A stretch of 64,000 nt of DNA from Defluviitaleaceae bacterium. GTDB lineage: Bacteria; Bacillota; Clostridia; Lachnospirales; WQUN01. A model generated the notes under the pieces. It did no database searches and was not told the DNA's origin. It was given only the letters and a program-made list of their open reading frames with translations. Shown here piece by piece: positions 1-8,776 of the stretch (position 1 is its first letter; each line of letters begins with the position of its first letter). Where the stretch lies: NCBI GenBank assembly GCA_009781725.1, contig WQVF01000012.1, positions 1-64,000 on the forward strand, written 5' to 3'. Both the position numbers and the translations under genes were made by a program.

Positions 1-605
1 AGACCCTTCCTTGGCGGCCCTAAGACCATATCGCTATTATATGTTTTGCCATTATATACGATGGAATCCCCAGTTTGTTTCTGCAAAGGGCTCCATAATT
101 CAAGTGGAATTTCCTGGGCTTTGGCACGAGCCGGGTCAAACTTCCCTCGCCGCAGTAGCTCAAAGCTATATCCAAAGCATGGAGCGCGGTGCCATAGGGG
201 TAGGGCTTTGATGATAAACATGTCATCTTGATAGCTATGTGCGACACGGTTGGGCCACTCTATAAATTCCAATTCGAAAGGGAGTTCCTGGGCGATTACA
301 CATAGACTTTTTACTACATGAGCCAGACCTGTAGGGCCGAAGAGCTTAAGGGGCTCAGTCCGTTCTGCATTGGCCATGGTAAGGAGCAACCCCGGCAGTC
401 CTGATATATGATCCCCATGGAAATGAGTAATGCAAATTATATCAATTTGCTTAAAGCCCCAACCAAGAATCCTGAGGCTTACCTGGGTCCCCTCGCCGCA
501 ATCCACAAGAATCATATTACCTTCTACACGGCAGAGCATAGATGACAAAAACCGGCCAGGAAGAGGCATCATGCCACCGGTACCAACGAGTGCTACATCT
601 ATCAT
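1..605 (-). CDS. rnz: Ribonuclease Z, 3' part beyond the window
   Basis: The minus-strand frame from the ATG at 605 is open to the window edge and gives 201 residues; Bacillus RNase Z is about 307, so the C-terminus is missing. It is a metallo-beta-lactamase fold endonuclease that trims the 3' end of tRNA precursors in the cytoplasm. The zinc motif THFHGDH lies at residues 60-66 (H61, H63, D65, H66), after the typical opening DVALVGTGGMMPLP and the DCGEGTQ strand at 35-41. A GGAG ribosome binding site precedes the ATG. A tRNA gene lies 3 kb away but is not linked. The family call is firm; the lack of the C-terminus is only a window effect. Confidence 0.93.
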   Translation of the reverse strand, partial: MIDVALVGTGGMMPLPGRFLSSMLCRVEGNMILVDCGEGTQVSLRILGWGFKQIDIICITHFHGDHISGLPGLLLTMANAERTEPLKLFGPTGLAHVVKSLCVIAQELPFELEFIEWPNRVAHSYQDDMFIIKALPLWHRAPCFGYSFELLRRGKFDPARAKAQEIPLELWSPLQKQTGDSIVYNGKTYNSDMVLGPPRKG

Positions 606-654
606 GGGTGTATAACTCCATTCCTTTTATGGGAATGCACTGCATTCCATAGAT

Positions 655-684
655 AATATAGCACAGGGTGTGTTGAGGGTTCAA
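655..684 (-). promoter_or_regulatory. Sigma-A type promoter of rnz
   Basis: Read on the minus strand, TTGAAC (684-679) and TATATT (660-655) are separated by 18 bases and lie about 50 bases upstream of the rnz ATG. A 17-base palindrome, GGAATGCA-C-TGCATTCC (632-648), follows just downstream of the -10 box. It could be an operator or a 5' leader hairpin. Confidence 0.5.
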
Positions 685-757
685 GGCAGTGGGGCTGGAT
701 ATGTATTCATTAACTTCATGGTGTTTGCCTCATTAAGAACTCATCAAACATCAACTT

Positions 758-836
758 CGTCGTCCAGTGCAGACGCGGGATTCTCTAACTCTAGTCAAGA
801 GGCTGGGGCCCCCCCGGGGCAAGCACAGATGACAGG
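758..836. repeat. Degenerate REP-like repeat (family A, copy 1)
   Basis: This stretch has the pattern of the other family A repeats (16123, 43453, 58954): GTC near the left end, GACGCGGGATTC, a central spacer, CCCCGGGG, AAGC, then GATGACAGG. The arms pair only partly, so it looks decayed. Apart from this and the rnz promoter, the 339 bases between rnz and the next gene hold nothing I can assign; an open frame at 670-870 has no ribosome binding site and overlaps the rnz promoter. Confidence 0.45.
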
Positions 837-944
837 CCTCAAACACATTCTGCGAAAAAAACTTGCATGAAAAATAACTGTATGATAAAAATAATACACG
901 AATTTTTACGTGAATGAATTAATTTTTGTTAAGGTGGGAATATA

Positions 945-2261
945 ATGAACTACTCGACTCTAAGTTTAGGTGAAAAAATACAACAGATAAGAAAATCCAA
1001 AGGACTGTCTATGGAAAATTTGGCTCATGCCGCCGGATGTAATATGTCTACTATCAGTCGGATTGAGAATGGGCAGTTGGAGTGTAGTGATGAGATGCTT
1101 GCCACTATCAAGAAATTTATGGAGATAGGGGATGCCCCGCTATTAAAGCATGAACTTGAGTCTTATAAGGACCATTTGTGGTTGGTTCACGCTACGTATT
1201 ATGGCGATAAACAGCTTGTGGCAGAAAGTATGATTGATAGCGTATTCCCTATTACAGAGCTACCTTTTGAACATGACCTATGTCTTTTGTACTCTATGTT
1301 AAAAGTAAAATTTATATGTATGAGGTTTGGTGAAACAGGTGATAACTCTGCGGCAGATGAAATACTAAGTAAGGCAGAAGCTTTATTAGATTGGGCTAGT
1401 AAAGATACCTTACATGTATATCATTTTAATAAGGGTATCTGTTATTGGCAGGATAAAGACTATAAGAATTCCCTTAAGCACTACTTAAAAACACTCGACT
1501 TAGTAGGGGATAATGCAAAGCCACAAGCACTTCATTTTTTATACATTGGTGATAATTACCGCGATCTTGGAATGCCATATTATTCTATCATCTACTACGA
1601 GCGTGCAAAATTGATGTTTACTGGTGACCAATTTAATGTTATTAGGATAAATATTGATATTCATCTTGCTTTAAGCTATATGATGGTAGGCAGGTTTCAT
1701 AAAGCAAAAAGATTACACGAGACATCTCTTTCATATGCAAAAAATCGTAAGATTAATTTTTATATTGGTATGCTGTCAAATGATTTATCATATATTTGCA
1801 GAAAAACCGGTGACCTGGAAGAAGCCCTAATGCATTGTGAGCAAGCAATTGTAAATCTTGATAACACTCCGTATTCTGTATTTGCTCTCTATAGCAAAGC
1901 TGATACTTTATTACTTATGAAAGAACATGCAAAGTGTAGTGAGGTGATAGATAATGGAAAACCATTGGCTATGAAGTATGAGGACAAAACACATACTGTT
2001 TTGTTTGAAACTTTAAGCCACATGATAAATTTAACGACTAAAAAAGATAATATCTCCACTGCCTATATAGAAAATATTGCTATTCCACATCTAAGAACAT
2101 GTGAAGGGCAATTCAGGCTGAAAGCAGTGGATTTATGTGAAGACCTTGAAGCATACTACAAGAAAAACAGGTCTAATACTAAGGCTCTGACCATGGCAGC
2201 AATAGCGCGGGATATCTATAAAGAAATGATTTATGGTGATGAGGATTTTGATATAGATTAA
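945..2261 (+). CDS. HTH-TPR transcriptional regulator, RRNPP-like (first of a tandem pair)
   Basis: 438 residues. An XRE-type helix-turn-helix occupies about residues 7-60 (GLSMENLAHAAGCNMSTISR, ENGQLEC). The rest is alpha-helical with repeated TPR-like units such as GDNYRDLGMPYYSIIYYERA. This layout is that of RRNPP-type regulators (PlcR, Rgg, NprR), which bind a short secreted peptide in the TPR part and control nearby genes. No obvious signal peptide gene is adjacent, so the ligand is unknown. The start is the ATG after GGTGGGAATATA, a leader also found before the downstream copy. It differs from the 2321-3634 protein at one of the first 47 residues and one of about the last 55, while the middle diverges. 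Confidence 0.75.
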   Translation: MNYSTLSLGEKIQQIRKSKGLSMENLAHAAGCNMSTISRIENGQLECSDEMLATIKKFMEIGDAPLLKHELESYKDHLWLVHATYYGDKQLVAESMIDSVFPITELPFEHDLCLLYSMLKVKFICMRFGETGDNSAADEILSKAEALLDWASKDTLHVYHFNKGICYWQDKDYKNSLKHYLKTLDLVGDNAKPQALHFLYIGDNYRDLGMPYYSIIYYERAKLMFTGDQFNVIRINIDIHLALSYMMVGRFHKAKRLHETSLSYAKNRKINFYIGMLSNDLSYICRKTGDLEEALMHCEQAIVNLDNTPYSVFALYSKADTLLLMKEHAKCSEVIDNGKPLAMKYEDKTHTVLFETLSHMINLTTKKDNISTAYIENIAIPHLRTCEGQFRLKAVDLCEDLEAYYKKNRSNTKALTMAAIARDIYKEMIYGDEDFDID

Positions 2262-2320
2262 GAACCTATATACGATTGAAACGACTATATTTTATGCATA
2301 AGTGAGAAAGTGGGAATATA

Positions 2321-3634
2321 ATGAATTATTCGACTCTAAGTTTGGGTGAGAAGATACAACAAATCAGAAAATCAAAGGGCCTATCAATGGAAAACATAGC
2401 TCACGCCGCTGGATGTAACATGTCGACTATTAGTCGAATCGAGAATGGGCAATTGGAGTGCGGCAATGAGATTCTTACAACAATTAAGAAGTTTATGGAA
2501 ATTGAAGATGCGCCATTATTGGAACATGAACTTGCACTTTATACAAATCATTTATGGTTGATTTACAATACAATTTATGGTGACAGAAAAAAAGAGGCAA
2601 AAGCCATGTTTGATAGAGTATTCCCTATAACCGATTTGCCTTTTGAACATGACCTATCTCTGCTGTACTCTATGTTAAAAGTAAAATTTTTGTTTAGCAG
2701 AACACTACTAAACGACCGTGCCGCTGCAGAAGAAATCCTGAATGAGTCAGAAAGCTTATTGGATAAGGCTAGTAACGATACCCTGTATGTATATCATATG
2801 AATAGGGAAACTGGATATAGGCTTCGCAGAGACTACAAAAAATCGCTGGAGCACGGTATAAAAAGGCTTGATATAGTAGGAGATTACGTAAAGCCAGAAG
2901 CACTCAATTTTTCAACTATTGGTGACAATTATCGTGATCTTGGAATGCCGTATTATTCCATTATTTATTACGAGCGTGCGAAATTGATGTTTAGTGGTGA
3001 GCATTTCAATATTATTAGGATAAATATAGATATTCATCTTGCCTTGGCTTATATGATGGTAGGCCGGTTTCGTAAAGCAAGAAAATTACACGATGCATCT
3101 CTTTCATACGCTAAAAGTATACAGGAAAAATTCTACATTGGAATGCTGTCAAATGACTTATCGCTAATTTGCAGAAAAACAGGTAACTTAGAGGAATCCT
3201 TAATGTTTTGCGACCAAGCATTTATGCATCTTGACGGTACGCCATATTCGGTGTTTGCTCTCTATAGCAAAGCAGATACTTTATTGCTTATGAAAGAATA
3301 TACAAAGTGTAGTGAGGTGATAGAGCAGGGAAAACCCTTGGCTATAAAGCATGAAGACAAAACACATACAATTTTGTTTGAAACATTAAGCCATATGATA
3401 AATCTGATGGCTAAAAAGGATAGCAATTCCGCCGCATATGTAGAAGATGTAGCGATTCCACATCTAAGAACCTGCGAAGGGCAATTTAGATTAAAAGCTG
3501 TGGATTTATGCGAAGACCTTGAAGCCTACTACAAGAAAAATAGGTCTAACACAAAGGCTCTGACCATGGCAGCAACAGCTCGGGATATCTATAAAGAAAT
3601 GATTTATGGTGATGAGGATTTTGATATTGATTAA
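2321..3634 (+). CDS. HTH-TPR transcriptional regulator, RRNPP-like (second of a tandem pair)
   Basis: 437 residues, co-directional with its paralogue and 59 bases downstream. The helix-turn-helix (residues 7-60) is nearly identical to that of the first copy, so both probably recognise the same DNA. The TPR domain differs most at about residues 65-190, where a ligand pocket would be expected. The same GTGGGAATATA leader precedes the ATG. A short hairpin (3642-3663) and a strong terminator (3705-3750) follow. Duplication is plain from the sequence; different ligands are an inference. No exporter or peptide gene is adjacent. Confidence 0.75.
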   Translation: MNYSTLSLGEKIQQIRKSKGLSMENIAHAAGCNMSTISRIENGQLECGNEILTTIKKFMEIEDAPLLEHELALYTNHLWLIYNTIYGDRKKEAKAMFDRVFPITDLPFEHDLSLLYSMLKVKFLFSRTLLNDRAAAEEILNESESLLDKASNDTLYVYHMNRETGYRLRRDYKKSLEHGIKRLDIVGDYVKPEALNFSTIGDNYRDLGMPYYSIIYYERAKLMFSGEHFNIIRINIDIHLALAYMMVGRFRKARKLHDASLSYAKSIQEKFYIGMLSNDLSLICRKTGNLEESLMFCDQAFMHLDGTPYSVFALYSKADTLLLMKEYTKCSEVIEQGKPLAIKHEDKTHTILFETLSHMINLMAKKDSNSAAYVEDVAIPHLRTCEGQFRLKAVDLCEDLEAYYKKNRSNTKALTMAATARDIYKEMIYGDEDFDID

Positions 3635-3704
3635 AATCCACGGCAGTATGGCCTTACTGTCGGCTTTATGAGACATTGTAAGTTGCACATAATCTATGAA
3701 AAGC

Positions 3705-3750
3705 AAAAACCCCTTGAAGGCTAGGAATTAAGCCATTTCAAGGGGTTTTG
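3705..3750. terminator. Bidirectional rho-independent terminator
   Basis: AAAACCCCTTGAA (3706-3718) pairs with TTCAAGGGGTTTT (3737-3749), with an inner GGCT/AGCC pairing. The A-run on one side and the T-run on the other let it serve both the HTH-TPR gene on the plus strand and the tRNA gene on the minus strand. Confidence 0.85.
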
Positions 3751-3753
3751 TTT

Positions 3754-3826
3754 CGCGCTTGGCATGAATCGAACATGCGACCTACCGCTTAGGAGGCGGC
3801 CGCTCTATCCCCTGAGCTACAAGCGC
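3754..3826 (-). tRNA. tRNA-Arg (anticodon CCT)
   Basis: The minus strand folds as a full cloverleaf of 73 bases. The acceptor stem is GCGCTTG with CAAGCGC, the D-arm GCTC/GAGC, the anticodon stem GCCGC/GCGGT with loop CTCCTAA, and the T-arm GCATG-TTCGATT-CATGC. The loop places CCT in the anticodon position, reading AGG (arginine). The discriminator base is G and CCA is not encoded. Confidence 0.95.
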
Positions 3827-3894
3827 ATTGTTTGAGCACTTAAAATTCTACGCAACATATGGTAGGATGTCAAGGAAATGGAGATGAGGAATGC

Positions 3895-4467
3895 ATGAAA
3901 ATAATTCTAGCCTCGGGCTCCCCACGGCGGCGGCAGCTTTTTGCTCAGGTGGGTATCCCTTGTGAGGTTGTTGTTAGCGGTGCAGATGAGACAATATCCG
4001 GGGCACCAGACTATCAGGTGCGTGAGCTTGCTTTGCGTAAGGCTTGTGCTGTACAGCGTTTGGTTGGTCCTGATGATGTGATAATCGCGGCGGATACTTT
4101 GGTTTATATTGACGGGATGGTACTGGGTAAACCTGAGAGCCCTGATGATGCATTTGCTATGCTCAAATCCTTGTCAGGCCGCTGCCATACCGTTTATACG
4201 GGAGTAGCGGTACTGAGGGGGGAGAAGGAAATCCTTTTTGCTGACACCACTTTAGTATATTTTCGTGAGCTTTCTGATGAAGAAATATGGGGCTATATCG
4301 CAACCGGCGAGCCTTTTGATAAAGCGGGGGCCTATGGAGTGCAGGACAAAGGTGCTCTGCTGGTTGACCATGTGGAAGGGGATTACTTTACTGTGGTGGG
4401 GCTGCCTGTAGCCAAGGTGGCCGCGGCACTTAGGGAGATGGGATATGATCCTTGGCGTAGGGGTTGA
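3895..4467 (+). CDS. maf: Maf family nucleoside triphosphate pyrophosphatase
   Basis: 190 residues from the ATG at 3895, chosen because the family begins with a K-I-[IV]-L-A-S-x-S-P-R-R motif; here MKIILASGSPRRRQLF. An in-frame ATG at 3859 would add 12 unrelated residues. Maf proteins hydrolyse non-canonical or methylated NTPs to monophosphates and have been linked to septum inhibition. The DTLVYIDGMVLGKP stretch and the SGRCHTVYTGVAV stretch carry conserved active-site residues. The 3' end overlaps acpS by 23 bases, so the two are translationally coupled. Confidence 0.92.
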   Translation: MKIILASGSPRRRQLFAQVGIPCEVVVSGADETISGAPDYQVRELALRKACAVQRLVGPDDVIIAADTLVYIDGMVLGKPESPDDAFAMLKSLSGRCHTVYTGVAVLRGEKEILFADTTLVYFRELSDEEIWGYIATGEPFDKAGAYGVQDKGALLVDHVEGDYFTVVGLPVAKVAAALREMGYDPWRRG

Positions 4468-4828
4468 TATCGTAAAAATAGCCCGTTTTGAAAGTATAAC
4501 TCAAAGCTTTGCCGCCCGGGTGTTTACTCCGGATGAACGGGCTTTTTTATCGGCCAAGGGGCCTGCCTCGGCGGCTGGGCTGTTTGCCGCAAAAGAGGCG
4601 GTGGCAAAGGCCCTAGGGACAGGGTTCTCTGGGTTTTGGCCGGACTCAATTGAGATTGTTCACAATAAAAAAGGCCGCCCCTATGTAGTTTTACACAATG
4701 AGGCGGCCAAAATTACACAAGATTTAACCGGTGGTGATTACTCGATTATGCTAAGCATATCCCATACGAACACCGACGCGGTTGCTTTCGCGATTCTTAT
4801 TCAACAAAAAAACATACATCCAGAATAA
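4445..4828 (+). CDS. acpS: Holo-[acyl-carrier-protein] synthase
   Basis: 127 residues. AcpS moves 4'-phosphopantetheine from CoA to acyl carrier protein, activating it for fatty acid synthesis. The GVGVDIVKIARF motif at the N-terminus holds the magnesium-binding Asp, and LFAAKEAVAKALGTG carries the Glu and Lys of the active site. The length is normal for the family. The start codon lies inside the 3' end of maf. The 3' end overlaps the convergent gene at 4797-5300 by 32 bases. Confidence 0.93.
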   Translation: MILGVGVDIVKIARFESITQSFAARVFTPDERAFLSAKGPASAAGLFAAKEAVAKALGTGFSGFWPDSIEIVHNKKGRPYVVLHNEAAKITQDLTGGDYSIMLSISHTNTDAVAFAILIQQKNIHPE

Positions 4829-5300
4829 TATTCCCTTTTTCATCGGGGGTAGTAAACCTGGGGCAGGTGTATCGCTCGAAACACCAGGTATCAAGGACTT
4901 TAAATCCCTCCCCCTCAAGCCTTTCTCCGCAATGGCCTTCCTGCATAAATACTTCCTCTTCTTTGCCATAGACCCAGCAAACCCCGAGTTCGCTTTTGGG
5001 GAAGTCCATTGATTGGAATCCCTCCGGTGTTGTTGTGCTTTCTGGCATGAAGTACCCAATCCAGTATTCGAAGATACCATCTATCTCCCGCATTAGGCCA
5101 ATGTTGCCGTCGCCATCTTCGCAGATATTCTTCATGTTTCCAGAGACCTGCTTTTCTAATTGGTCAAACCAACCGTTCTGGAACCATTCTCCCCATTTTT
5201 CTCCGAAGCCGCCGTTTACCCGGTCTTCGTCTGTGTACCGCTTACCAATAAACTTGGACGGGGTCATTGTTTGGCGGTAGGTTTTGATAATTTCTGGCAT
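4797..5300 (-). CDS. GyrI-like / AraC effector-binding domain protein
   Basis: 167 residues with no DNA-binding domain. The whole chain resembles a stand-alone GyrI-like small-molecule-binding domain: GFGEKWGEWFQNGWFDQLE, EYWIGYFMPE, and the end FERYTCPRFTTPDEKGNIIL. Such proteins bind hydrophobic or cationic ligands; some hydrolyse or sequester toxic compounds. It lies 34 bases downstream of the U32 gene on the same strand and may be cotranscribed. Its 3' end runs into acpS. The specific ligand cannot be inferred. Confidence 0.7.
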   Translation of the reverse strand: MPEIIKTYRQTMTPSKFIGKRYTDEDRVNGGFGEKWGEWFQNGWFDQLEKQVSGNMKNICEDGDGNIGLMREIDGIFEYWIGYFMPESTTTPEGFQSMDFPKSELGVCWVYGKEEEVFMQEGHCGERLEGEGFKVLDTWCFERYTCPRFTTPDEKGNIILDVCFFVE

Positions 5301-5334
5301 GGTGTAACTCCTCTCTGGATAAAAGAAATCGGAA

Positions 5335-6558
5335 TTATGTTTGCTTGTCCATTATACGCATTATGTCAAACTTATCAACAGACTTTGTGAACTTTATCCT
5401 CAGCATCTGTTGAGGATGGGGGGCTGATTGCAAGGGATCGCCTTCTATATCGTACATATCAGTTATTATCTGCTTAAAGCTGCCCTTGGGACTTATAATT
5501 TCCAACTCATCTCCTTGGGAGAATTTATTTCGTTGTTCCACCAAAGCAAATCCGGTGGATGCATCGTAGGCTTCCACGATTCCAACAAATTCCTGAGAAT
5601 TATTGTAGATGGTATTGGATAAGTTCTGTCCGTCAATTGCCTTATTTTCGAAGAAGCCGGTTATAAAACCACGGTTGCCGGTTCTATCCAGTTCTTTCAT
5701 GTAATAGTCTTTTTTGGATGTGTAGAAGGCTGGGTCGGTGAAATAGTCATCCAATGCCTCTCGGTAGATTTTTGTCACCATGGCCACATAGTAAGCGGTT
5801 TTCATCCGGCCTTCGATTTTGAGACTTGTGACCCCGGAGGCGACTAGCTGGGGAATATGGTCAATCATACATAAATCCTTGGAATTAAGGATATGGGTGC
5901 CCCGTTCGTCCTCGTATACAGGCATATATTCCCCTGGTCGCAGTTCTTCTACCAGGTGGTATTTCCAGCGGCAAGGCTGGGCGCAGTCTCCTCGATTGGC
6001 GTCGCGGCCTTGGGCCATATAGTTGCTTAGCAGGCAGCGGCCAGAGTAGGATACGCACATGGCACCATGGATAAATACTTCGGTTTCAATAGCCTTGTGT
6101 TCGTTGACTTCTTTTATTTCTTCAAAAGAAAGTTCCCGTGCCAGTATTACCCTACCTGCACCTAGCTCCTTGTAGAGAGCTGCGCTTTGATAGTTGGTAA
6201 CATTGGCCTGGGTGCTGATATGAATTTCCAGGCCTGGGATTTGCCTTGCTACATTGATGACGCCTAGGTCCGCTACAATTACCGCGTCGGCGTTTATTTC
6301 TTTGAGGACTGATAAATATTCATGTAAGCCATCGAAGTCTCGGTTATTGGCAAAGATATTTACACTCACATATACTTTTACATTTTTGCTATGGGCATAA
6401 GCTATGGCCTGCTTTAGCTCTGGCAGGTCAAAATTTTTAGCATTGGCCCGCAAGCTGAATTCCTTGCCTCCAACATACACGGCATCGGCACCATAGGCTA
6501 TGGCCATTTGCAGTTTTTCCATATCCCCGGCGGGGGCTAGTAGTTCAGGCTTTTTCAT
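5335..6558 (-). CDS. U32 family peptidase-like protein (tRNA hydroxylation type)
   Basis: 407 residues from the ATG at 6558, chosen for its GGAGGAAAA ribosome binding site and the family opening MKKPELLAPAGDMEKL; an upstream in-frame start at 6660 lies inside the permease gene. The chain has the U32 features AIAYGADAVYVGG, the signature EVFIHGAMCVSYSGRCLLSN, and cysteines in NRGDCAQPCRWKY. Related Firmicutes proteins (YrrN/YrrO, TrhP) act in prephenate-dependent tRNA hydroxylation, so a role in tRNA modification is more likely than proteolysis. A GyrI-like gene follows on the same strand. Confidence 0.85.
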   Translation of the reverse strand: MKKPELLAPAGDMEKLQMAIAYGADAVYVGGKEFSLRANAKNFDLPELKQAIAYAHSKNVKVYVSVNIFANNRDFDGLHEYLSVLKEINADAVIVADLGVINVARQIPGLEIHISTQANVTNYQSAALYKELGAGRVILARELSFEEIKEVNEHKAIETEVFIHGAMCVSYSGRCLLSNYMAQGRDANRGDCAQPCRWKYHLVEELRPGEYMPVYEDERGTHILNSKDLCMIDHIPQLVASGVTSLKIEGRMKTAYYVAMVTKIYREALDDYFTDPAFYTSKKDYYMKELDRTGNRGFITGFFENKAIDGQNLSNTIYNNSQEFVGIVEAYDASTGFALVEQRNKFSQGDELEIISPKGSFKQIITDMYDIEGDPLQSAPHPQQMLRIKFTKSVDKFDIMRIMDKQT

Positions 6559-6611
6559 TTTTCCTCCATGGGTCAAGCGGGAGCGCTTGCATTCCCATTT
6601 GACCCTCAAAT

Positions 6612-6640
6612 AAAGTGTGAAGTGGTTTTCTTCACACTTT
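6612..6640 (-). terminator. Hairpin at the 3' end of the permease gene
   Basis: AAAGTGTGAAG (6612-6622) pairs exactly with CTTCACACTTT (6630-6640) over a 7-base loop. The permease stop codon (6632-6634) lies inside the stem. Read on the minus strand the hairpin is followed by ATTTGAGG, a weak T-tract, so it may only partly terminate transcription before the U32 gene. Confidence 0.5.
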
Positions 6641-8008
6641 TCTCCAAAAAAAGAAGCCAATAGCTCCGATTATAACAAATGCACTGGCATAAATTACCGC
6701 ATGTACCCAACTGGAGCTGATAAGCGCGTAAATCATAAATCCGGCACCACCGGCTGCAAGGAGCGGTGCAAAAAACCGGTTAATGAGATTAACCTCGTGA
6801 TTGCCTCGGTTTTTTATGATAAACCCGATAAAAATCGGAATCAGCAATATGAAAAATATCATATTATAGAAATCCGGCAGGTCAAAACGGAATGGCCGTC
6901 CATCAAGCATCCCAAACCAGCCATTATGATTGCCGTAAATCACCATCATCCAAAGGAAGGACAGGCCAACGCAAACTACCATGCTGTTTGTGGGCACATT
7001 TGTTGCCGGGTCAAGGTGTACCATCCGCTCCGGGATAGGGCCGCGGCCACGACGGGCCAGGGCATAGAGACTGCGGCTCATTCCCATACAGCACATGTTT
7101 AGGATTCCCAGACCGGAGATAATAACAAACACCAGCACAACATAGCTTGCTTGAGAGCCAAAAATATTGGCAAAGGCAGCCCTTGTACCCAATTGGTTGT
7201 TTTGCATCAATTGATATGAATCCCCTGCGGTTACAACTCCGATAAAGTACAGTACATAAATAATCACAACAATAAAAAACCCTGCCAATAGTGCTATCGG
7301 CAGATTGCGCTTACTGTTATTTATTTCAGAGTTAAATGCCACAGCAGCTTGCCAGCCATTATATGCAAACACCGTCGCAAACACCGCTCCAAGAAAAGAG
7401 GGGGCTGCCATCCCTTCTCCAATACCAGCCGCAACCACCTCGACAGTGGTACCGTCGCCAAGGAAAATCCCGACTACAACACCGATAGTACCCATAAGCA
7501 CCAGGGGTATCATCCTGGCGATTACCGTAAAGGTATTAAGCCGCATAGGTAGTCTGGGCACTAGGTAGTTTATAACAAACACAACAGCCATATAAAATGC
7601 TGCTAAGAAGAATACAAAGGGAGAGTTGGTCACATTGGAATGCCCTGCTAAAGTCGCAGTAAAACTGGCAGAAATCCAAGCGATAATTGCATAACCTGCG
7701 GTCTGGTACATTACACAAAAAAACCACCCTGCCAGATAACCGAATCTAGGGCCTACAATGGCTTCGGCATAATCCACCATGCCATGGATTTTCTCGTATC
7801 TAGCTGCCATTACCGCAAACATATATACACAAGCGGCTATAACCAGTCCGCCCACGACCCAGGCCAAAACCCCAAGCCACATATTGCCGCCAGCTTCATA
7901 CAGTACCCGGCCTGGCCGCCAAAATATCCCTGTGCCAACAATAAAGCCTACAACAACACATATTGCAACGGGTAAGCCGTATTGGCGTTTAAGTATGTTG
8001 TCGGTCAT
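6632..8008 (-). CDS. APC family amino acid permease
   Basis: 458 residues with about 12 hydrophobic segments, starting QYGLPVAICVVVGFIVGTGIF, the glycine-rich first helix of the amino acid-polyamine-organocation family (substrate carboxylate site GxGIF). FAYNGWQAAVAFNSEINN matches the conserved helix 6 loop. It should import or exchange an amino acid across the membrane; the substrate is not evident. Its start overlaps the stop of the upstream zinc-ribbon protein gene (ATGA at 8005-8008), so the two form an operon. Confidence 0.88.
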   Translation of the reverse strand: MTDNILKRQYGLPVAICVVVGFIVGTGIFWRPGRVLYEAGGNMWLGVLAWVVGGLVIAACVYMFAVMAARYEKIHGMVDYAEAIVGPRFGYLAGWFFCVMYQTAGYAIIAWISASFTATLAGHSNVTNSPFVFFLAAFYMAVVFVINYLVPRLPMRLNTFTVIARMIPLVLMGTIGVVVGIFLGDGTTVEVVAAGIGEGMAAPSFLGAVFATVFAYNGWQAAVAFNSEINNSKRNLPIALLAGFFIVVIIYVLYFIGVVTAGDSYQLMQNNQLGTRAAFANIFGSQASYVVLVFVIISGLGILNMCCMGMSRSLYALARRGRGPIPERMVHLDPATNVPTNSMVVCVGLSFLWMMVIYGNHNGWFGMLDGRPFRFDLPDFYNMIFFILLIPIFIGFIIKNRGNHEVNLINRFFAPLLAAGGAGFMIYALISSSWVHAVIYASAFVIIGAIGFFFWRKV

Positions 8009-8619
8009 TGAAGAGGCGACCCGCAGTATTCACATGTACCTGTGGGGCCGAATACCTTGTTGTTGGCACCGCAGCCATCACAAACTACGATTCGTTCCCT
8101 TGGTGGGGCAGCGGCAGGCATTCCCATTGCAGCCATGGGTGCGCCATGAGGCATTGCACTAGGATGAGGCATTAGCACAATTTCATTTGTTGCACGGTCA
8201 ATGCGAGCACCCACAAAGAATCCTTCGTTAATCATCCTATGAAGATCAAGCATTACCATTTCATTGGAGAGCCCCATAATAGCTGCAATATGAGGGACTG
8301 ATCTTTGATTATGATTAACAATCAAATCCACATATTGTCTATAACGGTTACCCTGGACAGTATTCTTCCTGGCAGATCTTAGGACAACAAGACCGCCTAC
8401 GATAAACATTACACCTATGACAGCACCACCGGAGCCTGGAGAAATAATCAACACCCCGCCGATAATGAACAAGACAACAGCAACCACATTAAGTCGTTTT
8501 CCACAAGAAAAAGTAGCAGTTCTGTCAGTTGAAAGCCGCTTGAATAGTAAAATCAATCCCACCGGCCAAAACAGTATAAGTGCCAAAACAACCCAGAACC
8601 ATGAAATAGGTCTCCGCAT
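8005..8619 (-). CDS. Membrane protein with C-terminal zinc ribbon
   Basis: 204 residues from the ATG at 8619, preferred over a TTG at 8637 because AAGGGGGT sits at ribosome-binding distance from the ATG. Two N-terminal hydrophobic stretches (WFWVVLALILFWPVGLILLF, and VVAVVLFIIGG with ISPGSGGAVIGVMFIVGGLV) are followed by a soluble winged-helix-like part (VDLIVNHNQRSVPHIAAIMG), a proline-alanine linker and a zinc ribbon CDGCG...CEYCG. The 4-base overlap with the permease suggests a linked role. Function unknown. Confidence 0.6.
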   Translation of the reverse strand: MRRPISWFWVVLALILFWPVGLILLFKRLSTDRTATFSCGKRLNVVAVVLFIIGGVLIISPGSGGAVIGVMFIVGGLVVLRSARKNTVQGNRYRQYVDLIVNHNQRSVPHIAAIMGLSNEMVMLDLHRMINEGFFVGARIDRATNEIVLMPHPSAMPHGAPMAAMGMPAAAPPRERIVVCDGCGANNKVFGPTGTCEYCGSPLQ

Positions 8620-8720
8620 GAAACATACCCCCTTCAATAAATCAACGTACGATTTCGAAAGTCGTTCGCTATATTACTATTGTATGCGAATAACAGCAAA
8701 ATACAAGAGGCTGTGATTTT

Positions 8721-8762
8721 TGCACAAAAAAACCGTATGACGCCATACGGTTTTTCTGTGCA
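8721..8762. terminator. Long hairpin with CGTATG core after degV
   Basis: TGCACAAAAAAACCGTATG (8721-8739) pairs with the bases at 8744-8762 with one mismatch, leaving a 4-base loop. A-run and T-run flank the GC core, so it can terminate degV on the minus strand. The core CCGTATG-ACGC-CATACGG belongs to a motif seen at four other intergenic sites (20551, 24455, 33382, 59532). Confidence 0.75.
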
Positions 8763-8776
8763 GTTTTATATTCAAC

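Noticed and set aside
670-870. Open frame of 66 codons between rnz and the first HTH-TPR gene
   Set aside because: It starts with GTG, has no ribosome binding site, overlaps the rnz promoter and includes a REP-like repeat.
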